DNA of 64,000 bases from Diacronema lutheri (lineage: Eukaryota > Haptophyta > Pavlovophyceae > Pavlovales > Pavlovaceae). How positions within the stretch are numbered: the first letter of the stretch is position 1; each line of letters starts with the position of its first letter. Made by a program: the position numbers and the translations under genes. Shown one piece after another: positions 46,087 to 58,322 of this stretch. Under the pieces are notes generated by a model. It did no database searches. It was not told where the DNA came from and worked only from the letters and a program-made list of their open reading frames with translations. The DNA lies in the NCBI GenBank assembly GCA_019448385.1, contig JAGTXO010000009.1, positions 310,001-374,000 on the forward strand, given 5' to 3'.

Positions 46087-49000
46087 CTATGTCGTGCAGC
46101 CCGCCTCTCCCGAGCCCGGCGCTGCGCGCTGTAAACGCGCTGCAAGCGACGGCGTCCGCTCGCCGCGCGCACCGATCGCCCTCGCCATTGCGACGCCGTA
46201 CGCCGCCGCCGTGTCCGCGTCCGTTTCATGGCGTAGCGAGCGCGCGCTGCCAGCTGGCCCCACAATCCTCGGACTGAACGCCCCCTCCGACTCGCCGCCG
46301 CCGCCGCCGACAGAGCGCGCGCATGAGCCCGGTCGCTCGCCAAAGCGCCACGCGTCGTCGCCCGTCGCGCCGCCGCCGACGCTCGCCACGGCCGACGGCG
46401 GCGGCGAGAGCGCCGCCTCTGAAGCCCAGTCACCGCCGCCATCGTCGCCGCCTTGGGTCAGCGGCGCTCGGCCGTGCGCTTCGTCGCCCTGCAGCGAGCC
46501 CGCCCTCGCGCGCGCGCCCTCGTGCGCGTGCGGGTTGGGCGCGTCCGCGTGCAGCGCCGGCGAGAGGCACGCGCTCAGGCGGTGCGGCAGCGCCGCGCCC
46601 GCTGCCGCGCCCGCTGCCGCGCACGTGAGCCGACCGCCGCACCGCGCGTCGACGGAGAAGTGCTCGGCGGACGCGCGCGCGGACAAGCGGCGCGACGAGC
46701 CCGTGCGGATGCGCTCGGAGAGTGCCGCCGTCTCGCCCTCGAGCCGCGACGACGTCTTGATCCCCTCCATCGTCACCTGCGCACCGCGCGGCGGACGGCG
46801 GACGGCGGACGGCGGACGGCGGACGCTAAGCGGGGATGGGGATGGGGAAAAGGGGGGGGGGGGGGGGGGGGGAGAGCGGCGCGAGGCGGCCGCGCGCGCG
46901 CCGGCGGCGAGTGCGCGCGCACCTGCGAGAAGGAGCGCGAGAGCAGGTCGTGCAGCTCGCTCACTTGGCTCTCTCTCGCGCGCGCCGCGCGCTGCGTCTC
47001 GTCGCGCGACGCCTCGGCCGCGCGCAGCGCGCGCTCGAGCGCCTGGGGGGCACGGACGGGCGGGCGGGCGGACGCGCGGGCGGGCGGGCGGGCGGGCGGG
47101 CGAGTGATGCGGCGCGCGCGTGAGGCAGATGGCGCGCGCACGTGCACGTGCCGGACGTGCGGCGATGCGGCGGTGCGGCGCAGGCGCGCGGCGGACGAGG
47201 CGCGGTGCGGCGCGGCGCGCGCACGTCAACTCGCGCGCGCGCGGCAGCGAGCGCGGCGCCGTCCGCACGCGCCGCCTCGTCCGCCGCGCGCCTGCGCGCC
47301 TCGCCCTCAGCGCGCAGGCCCTCGAGGCGTTGCGCGAGCTGCGCGCGCTCCGCCGCCTCGTGCCGCAGCTCGTCCGCGCGCCGCGCCGCGTCGGCAGCGG
47401 CGCTGTCCGCGCGCCTGCGCTCGGCGTCCGCGCCCAAGGCCAGCGCGGCCGCCGTCGCGTCCGCATCGGCGCGCGCGCGCGCGAGCGCGTCGGCATGCGC
47501 GTGCTGCGCGGCGTCGAGCGCGCTCGCCGCCTCGATCGCGCGCGCTGCCAACTCGCTCTCGTGCTGGCGCGCCAGCCCATCCGCGTGCGCGCGCGCAGAC
47601 TCAAGCTCGGCGCGCAGCGGCGCGGTCGCGCGAGAGACGGCGGTCTCGGTGTGGCGCTCGGCCTGCGCGCGCGCAGAGGGGTGGCGCGCGCGGTGTGAGG
47701 CGGCAGCGCCGTGGGCGCTCGCGGCGGCGACAGCGCGCGCGCGTGCGCGCGCGCGCCGCACCTCGCGCGCAGCGCGCGTGCGCTCGTCCGAGCGCGCGCG
47801 CTGCTCGGCGGCAGCCGAGCGCGCGGCGAGCTCGCGCGCGTCAGCCTGCGCTTCGGCAAGTGCACGGCGCGCGTCGGCCTCAGCGCGCCGGCTCGCGTTC
47901 GCCTCGTCGTCTGCCGCGCGGCGCGCGTCGCGCTCGGCCTCGACAGCCGCGCGCAACGACTCGCACTCCGCGCGCGCGTCGGCGAGCTGTGCGCGCAGAG
48001 AGGGCAGCTCGGCGCCGTCGCCCTCGGCCGCGCGACGCGCGCGCGCGGCGCCCTCCTCGGCCGCCGCGGCTCGCGCGCCGCGGAGCGCGGCGGTGAGCGC
48101 GCGCGCCGCCGCGCCGCCGTCGAGCACCGCGTCGGCCGCCGCGTCGGCCGCCGCGCTCGCCGCGGAGGTCGCCGCGTCACCGCCGCCCGCGCCGAGGGCG
48201 CGCGTGCCGTCGCCGTGCGACGGCGGCGGTGAGATCGGCGCGGGCGGGCGGAGGAGGCGGTCGAGCGCGCCCGCCGCGCCCGCGTCGGCCGCTGCGGTGG
48301 CCGCCCACGCCACGCCGAGCTCGGCGCGCACCGCGCCGAGCGCGCGCGCGAGCTCGGCGCGATGCCGCTCGACGCGCGCGCGCGCGCGCTCCGCGTGGCG
48401 CGCGCGCGCGTCGGCGTGCGCGCCGTCGGCGCGCGCGCGGTGCAATGCCGCGTCGACTTCGCCACCGCCCGCCTCGGCCTCGTCGAGGCGCGCGCGTGCG
48501 GCGCTGAGCTGCGCGCGCAGCGCGTCTGCGGCGGACGCCTCGTCCGCCGCGCGCACGCCGCTCGCCTCGGCGGCCTCGCGCGCGTCGGCGAGCGCGGCCT
48601 CAAGCGCACGCCGCTCGGCCGCGTTCTCCGCGTCGGCGGCGCGCGCGGCGCTGTCGAGCGTCGAGAGCCGCCGCTCGGCCGCGGCCGCGCGCGCCTCGGC
48701 GTCGGCGGCGCGCGCCTCGAGTGCGCGCGCTCGATCGCGCCATACGCCCGTTACGCGATCGTTCGCCGGTGACGCGTCGAGCGGCACGAGCGCGCGCACG
48801 CCGCCCGCCGTCCAGCCGCCCAGCCCGACGCCGTACGCGCTCTGCGCGTCGACGCGCGCGCCGCTGCCCCAAAGCGCATCGCGCGCGGGCGACGCCGCGT
48901 GCAGCGCGCGCGGCGGCGTCATTGAGGCTGCAGCCGCGACCGACGCGCGCGCGTCGCGCTCGGCCTCGGCGGCGGCGACGCGAGCGTGCGCATGCGCGAC

Positions 49001-52000
49001 GGCCTCAGCTGCGCCGATCGACTCGGACACCGCCTCGGCGCGCGTCTCCGCCAGCTGCGTGGCAAGCGCACGTGCGCGCGCTCCCTCCACCTCTGCGTCG
49101 TGGCGCGCGTCGGATACGTCGGCGCGCGCGCGCGACACCTCGGCCTCGAGTGCGGTGCGCGCGTCGCGCTCGGCCACCCAGCGCGCGCGCAGCGCGCGCA
49201 GCTCGAGCGCGTGCCGCTCGTGCACCGCGCGCATGACCGTCGCCGCGTCCGTCGCGCCCGCCGCGAGCGAGCGCATCACGTCGTTGCGCAGCGCGCGCGT
49301 CTCGCGCCGGAGCGCGTCGGCGCGCGCGCGCAGCGCGCCGCGCATCGTGGATGCCGAGGCGCGCGCTGAGGCGCGCGCGCGCGCCAGGCGCGCCTCGGCC
49401 GTGCGCGCGGCGCGCAGCGCGTCGGCGAGGCGCGCGCGCTCCGCCTCGAGCGCGTCGCGCTCGGCCGCGCCGCGCGCGTCGGCGGCCTGCGCGGCGCGCA
49501 GCGCGTCGGCAAGTCGCGCGCGCTCCGCCTCGAGCGCGTCGCGCTCGGCCGCGCCGCGCGCGTCGGCGGACTGCGCGGCGCGCAGCGCGTCGGCAAGTCG
49601 CGCGCGCTCCGCCTCGAGCGCGTCGCGCTCAGCCGCGCCGCGCGCGGCGGCCGACTGCGCGGCGGAGCGCGCGGCGTCCGCGTCCGCGTGCGCGTGCGCC
49701 GCGCTCGCGCCCGCCTCGTCCGCCGCAGCGCGCAGCGCAGCGCAGAGCTCGCGCGCGCTCGCGAGCTCTGCGCTCGCGCCGTCGGCGCGCCGGTCGGCGG
49801 CGGCGCGCGCCGCGTGCGCGCTCGCCGCGTCATCGCGCGCCGCGTCCGCGTCGGCGCGCGCGGCGGCGAGCGCGGCATTCGCGTCCGCGTCGAGCGCGCG
49901 CTCACGGCTTGCAATGGCCGCGCGCGCGGCGGCCTCGTATTCGGCGAGCACCGCCTTTGATTCGTCGAGGCAGCGCGCCTCGAGCGCGGCGAGCTCGGCC
50001 GCCGCGCGCGCGTCCGCGTCCGCGGCGCGCACGTGCGTCGCCTCGTACTGCGCGCGCACGGCCGCGACGGCGGCCGCGGCGTTGGCGCGCTCGGCGGCGA
50101 TGAGCTCGGCGGTCTGCGCGTCGAGCTGCTCGCGCTCGGCCTCGCGCGCCGCGTGCAGCGCGGAGAGCGCGCCGCGCCCGTCCGTCAGCCGCGCCGCCGC
50201 TTGCGTCGCCGCGCCGCCGAGCGCGTCGCACAGCGCGCCGACGGCGGGCACCGCGGCCGCAGCCGCACCAGCACCACTGTCCGCCGCGGCCGCGCCGCGC
50301 GCCACCAGCAGCTCGCGCCGCGCGTCGGCGGCGGCGCGGCCTGTGGAGGCTGTGCCAAACACGGCGCCGCGCACGCGCGCTTCGCCCGCCGCGTCGGTGG
50401 CGACGTCGGTCTCGCGCACCGCAGAGAGGAGCGCGCCGAGCTCGGCGGCGAGGGCCGCGTCGGCGTCACGCAACGCTGCGCCCGCGCCGGGCCCGACCGC
50501 CGCGCGCCACGCGCCGGCACCGCCGCCAGCGCCGCCGTCGAGGAGCAGCGACGAGAGCGCGGAGAGCGCGCCGGCCGGCCGCGCGTCGACCGTCGACGAC
50601 GCAAGCGGCGCGGCGGCCGCGCGCAGCAGCCGCGCGGCGCGCGCGACCGTCTCGGCGAGCTCGTCGCGCTGCGCGCGCGCGGCGGCGAGCGCGGCGGAGG
50701 TCGAGTCGGCCAACGCGCTTGCCGCGCGCTGCGCGCCCGCGTGCGCCGCCTCGTCGCGCGCGGCGTCCGCGTCCGCCGCCGCGTCCGCCGCCGCCGCGTC
50801 CGCGCGCTCGCGCGCGACGCGCGCCTCCGCGCGCGCATCATCGAGCTCCGCCTCGAGCGCAGCGCGCGCGGCGCGGTGCGCGTGGATGTCGGCGTCGGCC
50901 TCGGCGCGCGCGGTGCGTGCGCGCGCGCTCGCCTCCTCCGCCTCGCGCCGCGCCGCGTCCGCGCCGGCCATTGCGGCCGCGAGCTGTGCGCGCGCGGCGG
51001 CGGCAGCGGCCTCGGCCGTATCCGCGCGCGCGCGCGCGCCGTCGAGCTCGGCGCGCGCGGCGTGGAGCTCGGCGCCGAGGTCGGCTTCGGCGGCCTCCGC
51101 GGCGAGCAGCTCGTCTAGCTTCGCGCCCAGCGCCGAGTACTTGCCCAGCACCTTGGAGTGCTCCGCCTCGAGCGCGCTCAGCGCGGCGCGCGCGGCGTCG
51201 CGCTCGGCCGCCGCGTTGGCGAGGCCCGCGCTCATCGCGGCCGCCGCGCGGTTGGCATCGGCGTCGGCGCGCGCGTCGGCGAGCGCGCCGTCGCGCGCGG
51301 CCAGGTCGGCCGCCGCCGCGTCGAGCCGCGCATCGTACGCGCCGCGCTCGCGCTCGGCCGCGTCCGCGGCCGCGCGCTGCTCGTCGCGCTCGGCGGCCGT
51401 CTGGTGCAGCGCGGCCGAGAGCTCGAGCACCTTGGCCTGCATCCCGTCGAGCTGCTCGGACGCGTGCGAGCGCGCGCGCGCCTCGGCGAGCACCGCCGTC
51501 TCCGCGCGATCCAGCCGCTCGCGCAACGCCGCTGCCTCGGCCGCGTGCCCGTCGGCCGCGCCCTCGGCCGCGCCGGCGCGCGCTGCGAGGCTATCCGCCT
51601 CGCGCCGCGCGGCGAGCGCGTCGGCCTGCGCGACGGCGAGCTGCTGCGTGAGGCGCGCAATGTAGCCTTCCGCCTCGACGGACAGCTGCGCGCGGATCAC
51701 CTCGCGCGCGCGCTCGAGCGCGTGCGCGGACGTGGCCGGGTCGGCGCGCATCGCGGCGAGCGCCTCGTCCGCCGCGACAGCGCCTGCGACCTCGTCGAGC
51801 CGGCGGGCGAGCGACGCCAAGCGCGCGTCGTACGCGCGCGAGAGCGTGTGCACAAGCTCGTCCTGCGCGCTCGGCGCTGCCGCCGCCGCGCCGTGCGGCC
51901 ACGCCGCGAGCGCCGTCGTCGCGACGGCCGGCGCGCCGTTCCGGCCGAGCGCGGGCGTGTGCGCAGCCTTGGCGCGCACGTACGGCGCGTCGCCCGCGTG

Positions 52001-52147
52001 GCCGTAGGCGGGCGCGCGCGCCTGCTCGTAGGCCTGCGCGAACGGCGGCGGCGGCGGTGGCGGCGGCGTGGGCGCGTATGGCGCCAGCGGCTGTGGCGTC
52101 GAGAACCGCGCGGGCGGCTCCCGACGCCAGTCGTGCGAATCGCCCAT
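46087..52147 (-). CDS. Giant Ala-rich coiled-coil protein 1
   Basis: Three exons (52147-47225, 47042-46923, 46776-46087) encode 1910 residues. After a Pro/Tyr-rich head (about 100 residues) the sequence is almost entirely Ala/Arg/Glu/Asp heptad-like coiled coil (for example AERDALEAERARLADALR three times in a row). It ends in a Ser/Gly/Pro-rich tail of about 230 residues with SSRLEGETAALSERIR at its start. The head-coil-tail layout is golgin-, kinetochore- or centrosome-like, but no domain (GRIP, kinesin) is visible. Introns of 182 and 146 bp are phase 0 with gtgcgc donors; the second has a 21-base C run (sense). The Ala-rich coil may partly reflect the extreme GC content. Confidence 0.8.
49405..49656. 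repeat. In-frame internal repeat, 3 x 84 bp, in coiled coil 1
   Basis: Three nearly identical 84-bp units starting at 49405, 49489 and 49573 encode 28-residue (four-heptad) blocks ARGAAERDALEAERARLADA plus linker. The period equals four heptads, so the coiled coil stays in register. Confidence 0.93.
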
Positions 52148-52466
52148 CGTGCGCGTTCAAAAAGCTGGCGCCCAAAAATTGGACTCACACGGCGACGCCG
52201 ACATGGCCAACGTGCGCACGTTGGCCGTCGCTGCGTGCAGAGTGCGCACCGGTCGGGCAGGATGAACACCACACACCGCGCTCCGCGCCACCGGCTGCCC
52301 GTCTGTTGAGCCTGCGTCGTCGACCAAGCGCGAAGCTGGTCGACGAGGGCGAGGCGTGGCAAGACTGACTGTGAGCGTGACTGTGCGAGATCCGGACGCG
52401 TGAAGCGTTTTCAAAACGGGGCGAATCCAGGGTGGCGATTCGCACTTGGCCGCCGAACCAGCGGCG
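52148..52466. promoter_or_regulatory. Divergent promoter region of coiled coil 1 and SLC25-like gene
   Basis: 319 bases between the two starts. Near the coiled-coil end is an AT-rich motif, cccaaaaattggactc (about 52171-52186; CCAATTTTT on the minus strand), and towards the carrier a run of gactgtgagcgtgactgtg (about 52364-52383). No other gene is seen. Confidence 0.4.
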
Positions 52467-53597
52467 ATGGGCATCGGCGGCGGCGACACTGCCGGCGTGC
52501 AATGGGAGATGCTTGTCATCGGGCCTGTGACGACGGTTGGTACGTGGCGCCTCGTTGGCTGCGCGCCCGCATCGCGCGCTGCCCCCTCGCCGCGCTCGCA
52601 CGCGGTGCGCGGCTGAGCTCGCGGCGCCATGCACGCGGCGCTCGCAGGCGAGATGATGATGGGTGGGCACTGGCTCGAGATGCTGAAGGTGCAGCGGCAG
52701 GCGGGAACGTACCCGTCGTACGTGGCGGCGGCGCGGCACATGTGGACCGAGCTCGGCTTCGCCGGCTTCTACAAGGGCTTTTGGCCGTGGGGCTTTGCGC
52801 AGGGCTGCTACAAGGGCCTGCCCGTGCTCTTCACGCAAGGCGAGGTGAAGCGCCGGTTGCAGGGCGCGGGCGTCGACAAGCAGTCGGCCGGCATCGTCGC
52901 GGGCGTCACCGCGGGCATGGTGCAGGGCGCGATGATCGCACCGACGCAGCGGCTCAAGACGATCGTCGGCACGAACAAGGCGGCGGGCGCGGTCTCGACT
53001 GACCTCATCGCGCAGGTGATTAAGAACGAGGGGATCATGACCGTCTTCAAAGTGCGGCATCTCTCCACCTGCACCCGCGCGCCGGGCGCGGAGGCCGCCG
53101 CCGTGCGCCGCGCGCGCGACCAAGCGCCCCGCCGAGCGCGTGTACCGCGCGCGCGCCGCGCACGCCGCGCCGTGCGGCGGCAGGGCACGGGCGTGATGGT
53201 GGTTCGGCGCGGCGTCGACTGGGGCCTGCGCTTCTATGGCAAGGGCCTGTGCGACCAGTTCTTCCTCTCGCAGAAGCCCGCGGGCGCGCCAAAGAAGCTG
53301 ACTGCCACCGAGGCATTCGCGTCGGGCATCTTTGGCGGCGCCTTCTCCGGCATCAACCAGCCGCTCGACGTGTGGGTGGCCAACTGCCAGAAGCACCGCA
53401 CCGTGCCGCTCTCTGCGGGCGGCGTGCTCGCCGAGCTCGTCGCCGAGAGCCGCGTAAAAGGCTTCTTCGCGGTCTTCTTCCGCGGCATCGAGATGCGCGT
53501 GATTCACTCGTCCTACCACACTGCGTGGATGGCCGGGCTCGGGCAGTACATCTTCGACGTCTACAAGGCCACGCAGGCCGCGGGCAAGGCGCGCTAG
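52467..53597 (+). CDS. SLC25-like carrier with degenerate signatures
   Basis: Three exons (52467-52539, 52648-53051, 53184-53597) encode 296 residues, the usual length of a mitochondrial carrier. The first exon is short (24 codons) and is joined by a gtacgt donor and a phase-1 intron of 108 bp. The second intron is 132 bp (donor gtgcgg, phase 0, length divisible by three and stop-free). Helix patterns fit: WLEMLKVQRQ after the first segment, FAGFYKGFWPWG, APTQRLKTIV, and NQPLDVWVANCQ. The three P-x-D/E-x-x-K/R motifs are altered (HWLEMLK, APTQRLK, QPLDVWV). The first exon is an inference from frame and splice signals. Confidence 0.7.
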
Positions 53598-53862
53598 GGG
53601 CGGCACGGCCGCGCGCCGCCGGCGCGGCGCGCGCGCTGGGCGCGCTGCTCGCGCTGCCGGCGCGGTGCCGGCGCGGTGCAGCATAGCGAGCGCAGGCGCG
53701 GGTGGGGGTGGGGGCATCACGCTTTGGCTCTCAGCGGCACGAGGAGGGGGGTGACCAGACGGAGAGGGGAGGAGGGGGGGGGGGGGGGGGAGGGGTCTTT
53801 GACTGTGTTGACTGTTGAGACATTCCGGGGCTCCCCGCTGTTGATTTCAAACGGCCGGCAGC

Positions 53863-56800
53863 ATGGACGGCGAGGGGCGCTCGGGGTGGTTTGGCCGTCT
53901 GTCGGCCTCGCCGCTCGTCGGCAACGCGCGCGTGCTGGTGAGCTCGGTGACCGCGAGCGCGAGTCACCTCGCGCGCGAGGCGCTATCGGACGCGCTTGCC
54001 GAGAATTCTGACGAGGACGACGCGGACGCGCGCGGCGCCGGTGCCACCGCCGGCTCGGCAGACGACGCAATCGACGGCAAGCTGGCCGAGGAGGCGCGGC
54101 ATGTGCGCAGCGAGCTGCGCTCGATCGACGAGCAGCGACAGGCCGCTTTTGATGAGGAGCGTCGGCTGCTCAACTCGGTCGAGCGCGAGCTTCGCGCGCC
54201 GGGAAGCGACGCGCACGGCGCGCGCGCGCACTCGCCGCCGTCGGCAGGCTCGGCCGCGCACGTCACCGTGCGCCTCGGCGGGCGGCGTGAGTCGGACGAG
54301 TCGTGGGATTCGCTCGGCATTGCCACGCCCCACGCGCTCGGCGCCGAGCGCGATGCCGACGGCGCGCCGGTCGGCCGCGCCGTCTTTGGCGGCGGCGCGT
54401 CGGCCGAGCGCGCGCCTGCGCTCGCAGCGGCCGACGACTTTGAGCAGGTGCGAGCACGGCGAAGACGGCCGAGCGCCCTGGATCCGCGTGGTCGCGCACG
54501 CGCGCACGTTACCGCCGCTGCCGAGCCGCGCGCGCTCACCCGCCGACGCCGCGCGCCGCGCCGCGCCGCGCCGCGCCGCTTCGCCGCGGTGTCGCGCAGG
54601 CGCTCCGGGACGAGGCGCGCGCGCGCTTCGACGCTGAGCGCCGGGCGGAGGAGGCATCGAACGCGCTCCTCGCGATGCGCGCCGATATGGACGCACGCTC
54701 CGCCGACGCTGCGCGCGCGCACGAGGCGCGCGCGCGCGCCGAGGCGCAGGCGGAGCAGCTGTCCGGCGCGATCGCCGCGATGCGAGCCGCTGAGCGCGCG
54801 CATGGCGCACCACCCGCGCTCGCCGACGTGGGCTCGCCGCGGCCGATGCAGCCGAGCGGCTGCGGCGGTGGCGGTGCCGGTGCGCCCAGCGCGGGCGGCG
54901 CGTATGCCGTCTGCGCCGCGGGCACGCCGTCGTCCGTCTCAGCGGCCGAAGACGCGCTGCTCGCGCGGATTGAGGAGCTCGCCGCCGAGCGCGACACGCT
55001 CGACGACGCGTGCGATGCGCGCGTCGCCGCGGCGGAGGCGGAGGGCGCGCGCGCGACGCGCGCGGCGCAAAACGAGCTGGCGAGGGTGCGCGCCGAGGTT
55101 GATACGCTCGTCGAGGCCGTGGGCGCGGCAGACGAGGCGGCGGCGCGCGACGCGGCGCTCCGCGCGCGCCGGGCGGACGACGAGTTCGCGGTGGCCGCGC
55201 TCGTCTCGGAGCTGCGTGCTCGCGCGGAGCGCGCGGAAGCGGCGGCTGCCCAGGCGGCCGCGCGTCTCGCCGAGGAGCGCGCGCGCGCCGACGCGGCCGA
55301 CACGCGCGCGGCGGCGGCCTCGGCGCAAGCGCTCGCCGCCGGCGCGCAGGCGGACCAAGCGACGACCGAGCGCGCGACCGCGCACGTCGCGGCGGCCGCG
55401 GCGAGCGCTGAGGCCGAGCGGGTGCGAGCCGCGCTCGCCGCCGAGCACGACGACAGCGCCGCGCGGCAGGCCGCCCTCGAGGGCGCGCTTCACAGCGCGC
55501 GCGCGCGCGGCGCGGGCGCGGAGGCAGCTGCCGGTCTGGCCGCGTCGCTCGACGCCGCCGTCGGCGCGGCCGCCGAGCGCGAGAGTGCCCTGCGCAACGA
55601 GCGCGACGCCGCGCGCGCCGAGCGCGACGCCGCCATCGCCGACGCGCGCTCGGCCGCCGCGCGCGCGGTGGAGGCGGAGGCGTGCGCGGCTCGCGACGCA
55701 AGCGCGGCGCGCACGGCGCTCCACGCGGCGGACGCGGCGGAGGCGGCGCGCGCCGTCGCCGTGCGCGGCGCGCAGGCGGCGGCCGACGAGGCGGAGGCGG
55801 CGCGCGTGGCCGCGGACGCGCGCAGCGCAGCGATGGGCACTGACCTCGCCGCGGCGCACGCCGCCGCGGAGGCGGGCGGCAAGGACGCGCGGGCCGCTGC
55901 CGAGGCGATGGGCAGGGCGGCCGCCGAGGCGAGCGCGCTGCGCGCGCGGTGCGATGCGCTCACGGCCGAGCTCGAGCGCGCGCGCGCAGCCGCGGAGTGC
56001 AACGGCGTGCGTGCGGCGGACGCTGACGCGGACGCCGCGCGCTACCTCGCCGAGCTCAACGCGAGCAAGGGCGACGCTGCGCACGCGCGCGCGCGCGTGG
56101 CCGAGCTGGATGCCGCGAACGCCGAGTTGACGCGCGATCTGCAGACCGCACGCGTGGCCGAGCTGGATGCCGCGAACGCCGAGTTGACGCGCGATCTGCA
56201 GACCGCACGCGACGAGGCGCACGAGGCGCGCGCCTCGCTTGCAGCCGCGGCGGACGCGAGCGGCCCGGCGGACGCTGAGCTGTGCGAAGCGCGCGAGCGC
56301 CTCGTCGAGCTGGCGCGCGCGCTCGACGAGATGGCGCGCTCGCTCGAGCGGGAGCGCGCGGCTGTGACAGACGCCGTGGCCGCGGCCGCGCACGCGGCGG
56401 CCGACGCAGAGGTGGTGCAAGCGGACGCCGCCGCGGCTGTGCGCGCGGCGGACCAGCGCGCAGACGCGGCGGCGCATGAGGCGTCGGGCGCGGCACGCGG
56501 CATGGCGGCGGCTGAGGCGCGCTGCGCCGAATTGCGAGAGGCGCTCGCGACGGCGCGTACGGCCACCGCCGCCTCGTCCGAGGCCGATGCGGCCACGCAG
56601 GCGCTCGACGCGGCGCACGCGCGCGGCTCAGAGCTCGAGGCTGCGCTCGACAACGCGACGCGCCAGCTGCAGGCCGCGCTCACCGACGCGGCGCGCGCAG
56701 CGCAGGCAGCGAAGGCCGACGCGGCCGACGCGGCCGAGCGGCTCGCGGCCGCGCGCGCGGCTGCCGCCGCGGCCGAGGCGGAGACGGCGCGGGCGATGCG

Positions 56801-58205
56801 CGAGCTCGGCGCGATGCGCGCGCGGCTGCTCGAGGCGGAGGCGGAGGCGGAGGCGGAGGCGGCGGACCTCGAGGCGGCAGTCGCGCGCTCGGCGACGCTC
56901 GCGTCCGAGCTGCACGACGCGCGCGACGAGGCCGCGGTCGCGCGCGAAGCGGCGCGCGCAGCCGCCGAGCTGTGCGCTGTTACGACCGCCGACGCCGACG
57001 GTGCGCGCGCGCGCGCCGATGCGGCCGTGGCGGCGCTCGCAAACATTGAGGGCGCGCTTGTCGGCGTGCAGGTGGAGGCGGCGGCGAGCGTGGCGCGCGC
57101 GAGCGCCGCCGCGACCGTGTGCGCGCGCGTGCTCGTGCCCGAGCTCGTCGACGCCGAGGCGTGCGCGCGCGAAGCCGTCGCGCGCGGCGACGCGCGCGCG
57201 GCGTCCGCCGGCGTGGCCCTCGCCGCCGAGCGCGCGCGCGCCGACGCGGCAACGGCGGCGGCGCACGAGCTGCGCGGCGCGCTCACGTCGTCCGCTAAGG
57301 TGATCGCGGCGGAGGCGGCGGAGGCCATCGACAAGCGCCTCGTCGCGCAGCTGCTCGTGCGACACCGCTCCGCCGAGCTTGGCACCGACGGCACCGATTC
57401 GACCGCCGAGCACGCGCTGAGCGTCCTCGCGTCGATGCTCAGCTGCTCGGCGGAGGAGCGCGCGCAGCTCGGCCTCGACGGCGGCGTGCGCCGCGCGCGC
57501 GCGCGGGGGCCGCCAGGGTGGCTGCGCGCGCTTCTCCCGCCCGCGCCGTCCGCGCACGTCGAGGCGGACGCGCAGGCCGTGAGCGCGGGCGAGAAGTCGA
57601 TTGCGCGCGCGTGGGTCGACTACTTGCTCGACGAGGCGGACGCGGCGGACGAGATGGCGGCAGTCGATGCGGCGGCGAGTGCCCTCGCCGCGAACGCCAT
57701 GGGCGCAACCGATCCGACGCGCGATGGCGCGGGCGGAAGCGACGGCGGAGGCGGGGCACACGCGCCCGCCCTTCGCGCGCCAGCCCTTCCGCCCTTTCCG
57801 CTCCCGCCGGGCGGCGCCGGCATGGACGGCGTGCCGCTCGCCGCAGCCGCACACGGTGGCGACGCGGCGATTGGTGGGCACGGCGCGCCCGCCTCGCCCT
57901 ACTCGGCAGCGCTCGGCGCGGCCGCGCACCCGCCGCGTCGCGCGCCAGAGCGCGCGGCGCCCGCCGGCGCGCCGGCTGTGCCGATTGGCTCGTCGCCGCT
58001 GTCGACGGCCGCGCACGCGCGCGAGGCCAGCACGGCGCCTGCGGAGGCGGCGTCGCGTAGCCCGCCGCCTGAACCGCCGTCCCCATTCAGCGCCGCCACC
58101 GCAGCGCGCGCCACGCCGGCCGGCGCGCACGCGCCGGCGGTCGCCGCATCACCGATGCCCGTGGCCTCTGTCGCAGCGCCGGCAGCTGCCAGTCGCGCGG
58201 CGTGA
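53863..58205 (+). CDS. Giant Ala-rich coiled-coil protein 2
   Basis: Two exons (53863-54447 and 54600-58205) encode 1396 residues. The N-terminus (GWFGRLSASP, then a Ser/Glu/Asp-rich region with HVRSELRSIDEQRQAAFDEE) precedes a long Ala/Arg/Glu heptad region, from about residue 200 to 1130, and then a segment with YLLDEADAADEMAAVDAAA and a Pro/Ala-rich tail. The N-terminus SGWFGRL and the late SARAWVDYLLDE-like segment vaguely recall golgin/GRIP-type proteins, but no named domain is certain. The 152-bp phase-0 intron has donor gtgcga. A 57-bp exact tandem duplication lies within the coil. Confidence 0.8.
56097..56210. repeat. In-frame 57-bp exact tandem duplication in coiled coil 2
   Basis: Two identical 57-bp units (start 56097 and 56154) encode VAELDAANAELTRDLQTAR twice. 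The 19-residue unit is not a multiple of the seven-residue heptad, so it introduces a register shift. Identity of the copies indicates a recent duplication. Confidence 0.95.
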
Positions 58206-58322
58206 GGGGCTTTGCTTGCTCTTCGGCAAAAATCAAAAAGCCCCACACCTTTTGGAGCTTTTGCCTTTTGGGTCGTTGGTGCAATCGGAGACATCGATCG
58301 ACCGACCCATGGCCCGAACGTG

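Noticed and set aside
52400-53002. An alternative plus-strand frame overlapping the SLC25-like gene
   Set aside because: It lacks carrier motifs and is a shifted reading of the same exon; the frame with KVQRQ, YKGF and NQPLD patterns is preferred.
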